Shown here one piece after another: positions 59,568 through 64,000 of a stretch of 64,000 nt of DNA. How positions within the stretch are numbered: position 1 is the stretch's first letter; each line of letters opens with the position of its first letter. Below the pieces are notes generated by a model. It ran no database searches and had not been told where the DNA came from. It saw only the letters and a list, made by a program, of their open reading frames with translations. This stretch comes from Beta vulgaris subsp. vulgaris. Lineage: Eukaryota > Streptophyta > Magnoliopsida > Caryophyllales > Amaranthaceae. The translations under genes were made by a program, and so were the position numbers. The DNA lies in the NCBI RefSeq assembly GCF_026745355.1, contig NC_079206.1, positions 39,973,779-40,037,778 of the forward strand, written 5' to 3'.

Positions 59568-60024
59568 ATTTCCTGATGAAAGGAAGGGAGTGTCTTTTAT
59601 TTAATCCTTTATTATTTTGATGGGGAAGTGGAAAGTTGTCCTTGAAATATCTATAGTTACCTTAAATGTGTAAGAAGTTACTCTTATAACATATAAAGTT
59701 ACCCTAAAAGTGCTAAAAGGTATCCTTGAAATATATATAAAATTACCTTAAAATTGCTAAAAGTTATCCTAAAAATGGTAAAAGTTACCCTAAAAGTGGT
59801 AATAGTTACTCTTATAATAAACAAAGTTATCCTTGAAATATATAGAACTATCCTTAATATAATAAAGTTACCCCAAAATTGACAAAAGTTACCCCAAAAG
59901 TACTAAAAGTTATCCTAAAGGGGCTAAAAGTTACCCTAAATGGGTTAAAAGTTACCCTGTTTTCAGTTTTCAGCTTAAGAGCTGTTTTCAGCGGATCCCA
60001 CCCCTATATATATATATATATATA

Positions 60025-60440
60025 AATGTTGTCATATTAATTTTGCAGTTGTGGGTTTAACTTTAGTTAATAATTTATAACAAATGCTGATTAGAATGTT
60101 AGTTGGATATTTTTTAACTAATTAATATAATATTTTATATATATGGAACTAACGATTTCATAAAACTAAAGTTGGATATTATAATGTTAACTAATGAAAT
60201 TGATGGAACTAATTATTTGGATATTATAATGTTATAATATGATACTTAATCTTAATGGTAATGATATCGTTATAATGCAAACTTAAATACCTTCATGGCT
60301 TCATCCGAAAGCATAGTAGAAAAGAAAATCAGACTGAAAATCTAGTACATCACAAAGTAATATCTAAAAATATAGTATATCACGTCAAACAAAATCAAAG
60401 TTATAGAAAGTATATCAACTGAAAACACTGATATGAAAAT
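60025..60440. other. AT-rich spacer right of A2
   Basis: No gene or repeat recognised between the (TA)n tract and the PMD pseudogene. Confidence 0.4.
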
Positions 60441-61167
60441 CGATAAATCAAAACTACAAAGCAGCATCAGGTGCTTGGTTCAACTAAAGTGCCAAATCCC
60501 ATTCTCGAGCAAAATCATCCATCATCTCATATAAAGTAGCTGTGGTAGGTCGTCGATCATTATGTTGATCTTCTACCAAAGCTCTCGTCGAACTAAACCA
60601 CCAACCCATCCACTACAAAATAAGAAAAACGAAATTAATTATGTTACTTACCAATAATTGACAACTAAATATAGATACATAAAATGCATACGTAGTGTGT
60701 GTTTGTAGGGTCCGGTCAGTTCGATATATATTGAAGCTCTCATCATCAATCATGAGTGGATGACTATATGTGCTATACATGTATTTGTAGTTCGATGAAC
60801 AATCATGAAGACGACCGACTCGTCTAAATGCTGAGACATGTCGACTACCCCAACATTGAGTGAACCGCTGCCATGCTGACTCGGTTGTTGCTGTCGAAAA
60901 CTCAAGCTCATACTTCTTCAGGTGTTTAGGTCTCTATGCATGTTCGGGCCTCAAGATCGGGGAAGAAATGACGTGAACATAATCCAAGTGTCGTAGTACC
61001 CGATCTGGGATATGAGTTAATGATATCATGATAACGTATGCAACTGACATACGTGTTCCTCAGAACCTTGGTAGTCAGGTCATCCCCATATGACATCCAA
61101 ACGACTTAAAGATATGAGAAATGTAATAATAATGCAATTAGTTTAAAATAGTACTCATAAAACAATA

Positions 61168-61520
61168 CTCCCTCCGTACTAGAAGACTATTGACACTTAT
61201 CATGCCAGGTAGTTTTAGATGATAATTTGTTTGGTTATTAATTGTTATTTTATTAAAAATATATATGTGATAAGAGTTAGTGGGTAGTAAAAGTAATATT
61301 ATTCTATTTGGTGGAGAGAGAGTGTAGGAGAATGGTTAGAGGTTCTAGGTAGTAGGAGTGGTATTATTTTATTTGAAGAAGAGAGAGTGTGGGTGAATGG
61401 TAAAAAAAGTGCGTATAAGGATTAAAATAATAGTTGGTCATATCCAAAAATAGAAGTCTAAGGAGTATTCAGTGTCAAATGAAAAAGGAAATCGTAAAGA
61501 GTATTTTGGGACGGAGGGAG
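61168..61520. mobile_element. Stowaway-type MITE inside the PMD remnant
   Basis: 353 bp with terminal inverted repeats CTCCCTCCGT at the left and ACGGAGGGAG at the right, flanked by TA. Collinear with the copy at 9393-9742 (for example TGATAAGAGTTA and GGTATTATTTTATTTG occur in both). Confidence 0.93.
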
Positions 61521-61574
61521 TAGTATTTAGTAGGTAATTTGCGTACCTATGAAGCTTTAGTTTAGCCAAGCGTC

Positions 61575-61605
61575 CTTGTCAAAAAAAAAAAAAAAAAAAA
61601 AAAAA
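61575..61605 (+). mobile_element. Poly(A)-only retroposition scar
   Basis: CTTGTC plus about 25 A, flanked by a perfect 16-bp duplication AGTTTAGCCAAGCGTC at 61559-61574 and 61606-61621. Same kind of event as at 53552-53591. Confidence 0.85.
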
Positions 61606-62850
61606 AGTTTAGCCAAGCGTCTGCCTATAAAATCAAGTCTAATGACATCCTTACTTATGATGCGATAATTCAACTTTCTAGCTCGGGGATCACGAGGACT
61701 GAAATTAAACCATCTCTCTTACGTAGAAAAAAGGAAAGTGCTCGTATATCCCACACTACAAAAGCGTGAGAAAACTAGCAATTTGATGCAACTCCAATTG
61801 AGTCGCCACCCCTATCTAGCGATACAGATTGGACAATGCCGCACATCACAATGAGTACATATGTGCTGAATTAAGGTCCTCCAACTCAATAATGTTCATC
61901 GACAAGATTCGTGTAACATTCCTTTCGATAAATTACGTACACCCAAGTGAGAGGATCTGATATGCGCCAAGTGTCACGTTATCAGATTGAGGCGTGAGCT
62001 TACATCATAAAGAATCTCCTGGTACAAACATCATTGTTCTTCCAAATGGGTATGTTTTGCTGAAATAACTCCTCATGAGTAACCTGGAGGAGCTCCTCGT
62101 ACCTAACATACAAATTGATAGATGATAAACCATCACTAATTATATGACCCTCAACAAATACTCGCTAATTTGCCAAACACCATGCAACATGATTGTCATC
62201 TCTTTGGAAGGCAGATGGAAAGTGCCCGTGTTAGGCTGCTAGCGTTGTACAAATGCTGAAAATCAATGGCATGTCAATGTGTGCTCCAATTGGGCAATAC
62301 CGGACGATGACGCACGCTACTGCAAATGAGCATTGAGTCACTCCTTTCAACTCTAGAGAATCTGAAATGCACTTAAACGATTCAGACACCTATTAACTTA
62401 TTGAGCACACCCCAAAAAATTCCAAAGATAGCAAGTAATATGAGCATGGAAACTAGGAATCACGTTATCATCCTAACCCCCCCCCCCCCCCGCCCCCCTG
62501 CCCCCTGTCCCCGCAGCATAGGGACCGTAACTAACCAATAGTTTGTGAGCAACTCTACTCCTACCCTCAACTAGTCTTAGTTTTCGACAATTCCCCAACA
62601 AACTCCCTCCTCTACCCTTCTTCATAGTAACACGGGATGTAGCTTCACCCACAACCTCATCTTTAGCCCCGTCCCCCGAACCTTCACCGTCCATCACATT
62701 ATATAACTCCTCTTCCTTGGAATCTCAACCGGAACTATGAGGGTCATCCTCACGAATAGAAGACGACCTAGCTTGACATTATGCCCTCGTCCTCGTAGTC
62801 AATGCATCGACACCGTAAGATCGAGTGTGTCATGACCCAGATCCTTCAAA

Positions 62851-63480
62851 ACAACATTCTCGCAGCCTAAAGCCTTCGAGTCAGCCTAATTATCAATTAT
62901 GTTAATTAGTGACTTTTTATTCGGAATCATTTTAAACTATTTAATTCAATATTTAGGCATGTTCGTTGTATTTTCTTGTAATTACTAGTAATTGTAACTA
63001 ATCATTAAATTAAACAATTAGATATAGAAATCACTAATTGATCACTAATAGTCGACACTCGTTAGTAAATTGTTGCATAATAATTTATCATTTATTATAA
63101 TATAATTTCTCACTATTAGCACGCAATAATGACTAATTACGAATAAAAATAAATTATTAACTAATATTAACAAAACATGCTAATATCACCAATACACTAA
63201 TATTAATATGTTAATATCAGGAATACGCTGATATTGATATGCTAATGACATGATAAAACAAATTTTAAAAAATACCCTTTCGACTTTTGACATTCACCGG
63301 CCATATACCCATCTTTCTTCAAAAAATAAGTTCACTTACCCTTAATGACTAATAACGTTAAACTCCGTTAGTCATTTACCCCCAAAGCCCCCTTTAATCC
63401 TAATTAACTAACTTAACTGTAACCCTAACCCCTAATTAACCCTAACTATCTCTCTCCCTACCCATCCCTCGGCCACCAAC
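62851..63480. other. AT-rich intergenic region
   Basis: Rich in TAAT/ATTA, with a short repeated TAATATCA(G/C)(G/C)AATA motif around 63180-63230. No gene seen. Confidence 0.4.
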
Positions 63481-63639
63481 CCAACCTCAGCCCCACCAGC
63501 CCCTCCCCCCAACAAAACCCCAACCCCACCAGCCTACCCCCCTCCACAACCACCGCACCCCACCCTCCTTCCCCACCCCCGCAACCTCAAAAGCACCCAC
63601 CCCCACAACCTCACCAACCCCTTCCCTACCCCCACCCCA

Positions 63640-64000
63640 CCCCCGCGCCTCACACCCCTTCGATTTTCGTAACTCAGACCACCACCCCACTGATTTTCGC
63701 ACCCCACTCCCCCGGATTTTCGCACCTTACTGAGTTACAAATACGAAATATATCGAATTTTTGCACCTTTGACCCCCACCATCATTGATTTTCGCACCCA
63801 TTTCCCTTCCTCATCGATTTCCTAGAACTGTTTGGGTGCGAAAGCCAGTGGGGCGGGGTGCAAAAATGAGTGGTGGTGGGGGTCAAAGCTGCGAAAATTC
63901 GATATATTTCGCATTTGAAAATTAGTGGGTGCGAAAATCCAGTGGGGTGGGGTGTGAAAATCAGTAGGGGATGGTGGGAGTGGGGTGGGGGTGTAATACC
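63640..64000. repeat. Imperfect inverted repeat (hairpin) at the right edge
   Basis: The left arm (about 63660-63815) contains TGATTTTCGCACCC, GAAATATATCGAATTTT and CTTTGACCCCCACCA. The right arm (about 63830-64000) contains their complements: GGTGGGGGTCAAAG, AAAATTCGATATATTTCGC and GTGCGAAAAT(C). The spacer is only about 20-30 bases. The C/G-rich sequence continues leftward to 63480 and the right arm runs off the window. Confidence 0.8.

Larger units (their letters stand above)
56533..60004 (-). mobile_element. (TA)n-flanked TIR element A2 with exon-like cargo
   Basis: 3472 bp. Left end GGAATAGGATCTTGTGAAAA, right end (inverted) GGGGTGGGATCCGCTGAAAA. The end with the GGGTAACTTTTA-type repeat array (59640-59960) is here on the right, so A2 points opposite to A1. 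The right edge touches (TA)n from 60005. Inside are a CT-rich leader-like block (56640-56800), intron-like AT-rich stretches and at least two exon-like segments (57853-57960 and 59269-59567). This organisation resembles gene capture by non-autonomous Mutator-like elements, but no transposase is visible to settle the superfamily. Confidence 0.65.
60440..62850 (-). pseudogene. Plant-mobile-domain (PMD/MAIN-like) gene remnant
   Basis: Read from the right: an acidic/basic N-terminus (MDGEGSGDGAKDEVVGEA, then GGSLLGNCRKLRLVEGRSRV) at 62690-62500, TGTFHLPSKEMTIMLHGVW at about 62230-62170, LYRXIGVATQLELHQIASFL (X = stop) near 61850-61760, HIPDRVLRHLDYVHV near 61010-60970, AWQRFTQCWGSRHVS near 60880, and WMGWWFSSTRALVEDQHND near 60600. 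This is the order of the plant mobile domain (PF10536) as found in MAIN-like proteins and PMD transposons. Frameshifts, stops, a C run (62476-62496), a Stowaway MITE and a poly(A) insertion break it. It could be a host gene or a transposon gene; I see no terminal repeats. Confidence 0.7.

Noticed and set aside
63487..63725. Gly/Trp/Arg-rich minus-strand frames
   Set aside because: They result from the C-rich low-complexity sequence at the edge of the inverted repeat.

Overview
This is nuclear DNA of a flowering plant, most likely a eudicot. It is AT-rich and dominated by transposable elements. The signs are plant-type Ty3/gypsy and Ty1/copia retrotransposons, CACTA, hAT, Stowaway and Helitron DNA transposons, an L1-type LINE tail, and one plant-specific gene. 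That gene is an intact, intronless SIAMESE-RELATED (SMR) cyclin-dependent-kinase inhibitor on the minus strand at 8312-8803. It is the only gene I would call intact. Everything else that looks coding is a decayed transposon gene or a gene fragment. I cannot name the species. Element names (T1, T2, R1, R2, A1, A2) are my own labels. Layout, 1-20 kb: T1 is the 3' part of a Tat-lineage Ty3/gypsy element. It has an integrase remnant (1-1240), an antisense additional ORF with a Transposase_28-type domain (about 2297-5641, minus) and a 3' LTR (6096-6724). The SMR gene lies in a roughly 3.2-kb island that also holds a Stowaway MITE (9393-9742). T2 is a related Tat element facing the other way, with its LTR at 9910-10517 and its antisense ORF at 10912-12347. 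A Sirevirus-like copia remnant follows (3' ORF 12854-14730, LTR 15224-16739), then a CACTA element (16898-18241) and a LINE 3' end with a poly(A) tail (18242-19539). Layout, 20-51 kb: A CACTA-like left end (20830) is followed by gene fragments, including two exons of a calcineurin B-like (CBL) gene and a terminal exon split by a hAT element (21390-22549, perfect 8-bp target duplication). Next comes a second Tat-type family arranged LTR-internal-LTR-internal-LTR: LTRs at 24450-25042, 33999-34832 and 50335-51150. The first internal region (R1) keeps only gag sequence. The second (R2) has gag, protease, reverse transcriptase, two RNase H domains, integrase and an antisense ORF with a plant-mobile-domain (PMD) type fold, all broken. 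Younger insertions sit inside it: a Tekay-like solo LTR (25706-28063) carrying a Helitron, two CACTA elements with perfect 3-bp target duplications (30226-31482 and 31983-33491), a Sirevirus-like solo LTR with a perfect 5-bp duplication (42630-44765), and a CACTA right end (47263). Layout, 51-64 kb: Two more Helitrons (51705-52428, 52690-53225), a minus-strand truncated LTR (54370-55083), two elements abutting (TA)n tracts (A1 55113-56476, A2 56533-60004) of which A2 carries exon-like segments, a broken PMD gene on the minus strand (about 60440-62850) holding a Stowaway MITE, and an imperfect inverted repeat running off the right edge. Two tiny insertions consisting almost only of poly(A) have clean 16-bp target duplications (53552-53591 and 61575-61605). 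The coding logic is that of parasites nested in parasites. The most unusual theme is that Tat-lineage elements here carry antisense ORFs of two unrelated domain types downstream of pol.
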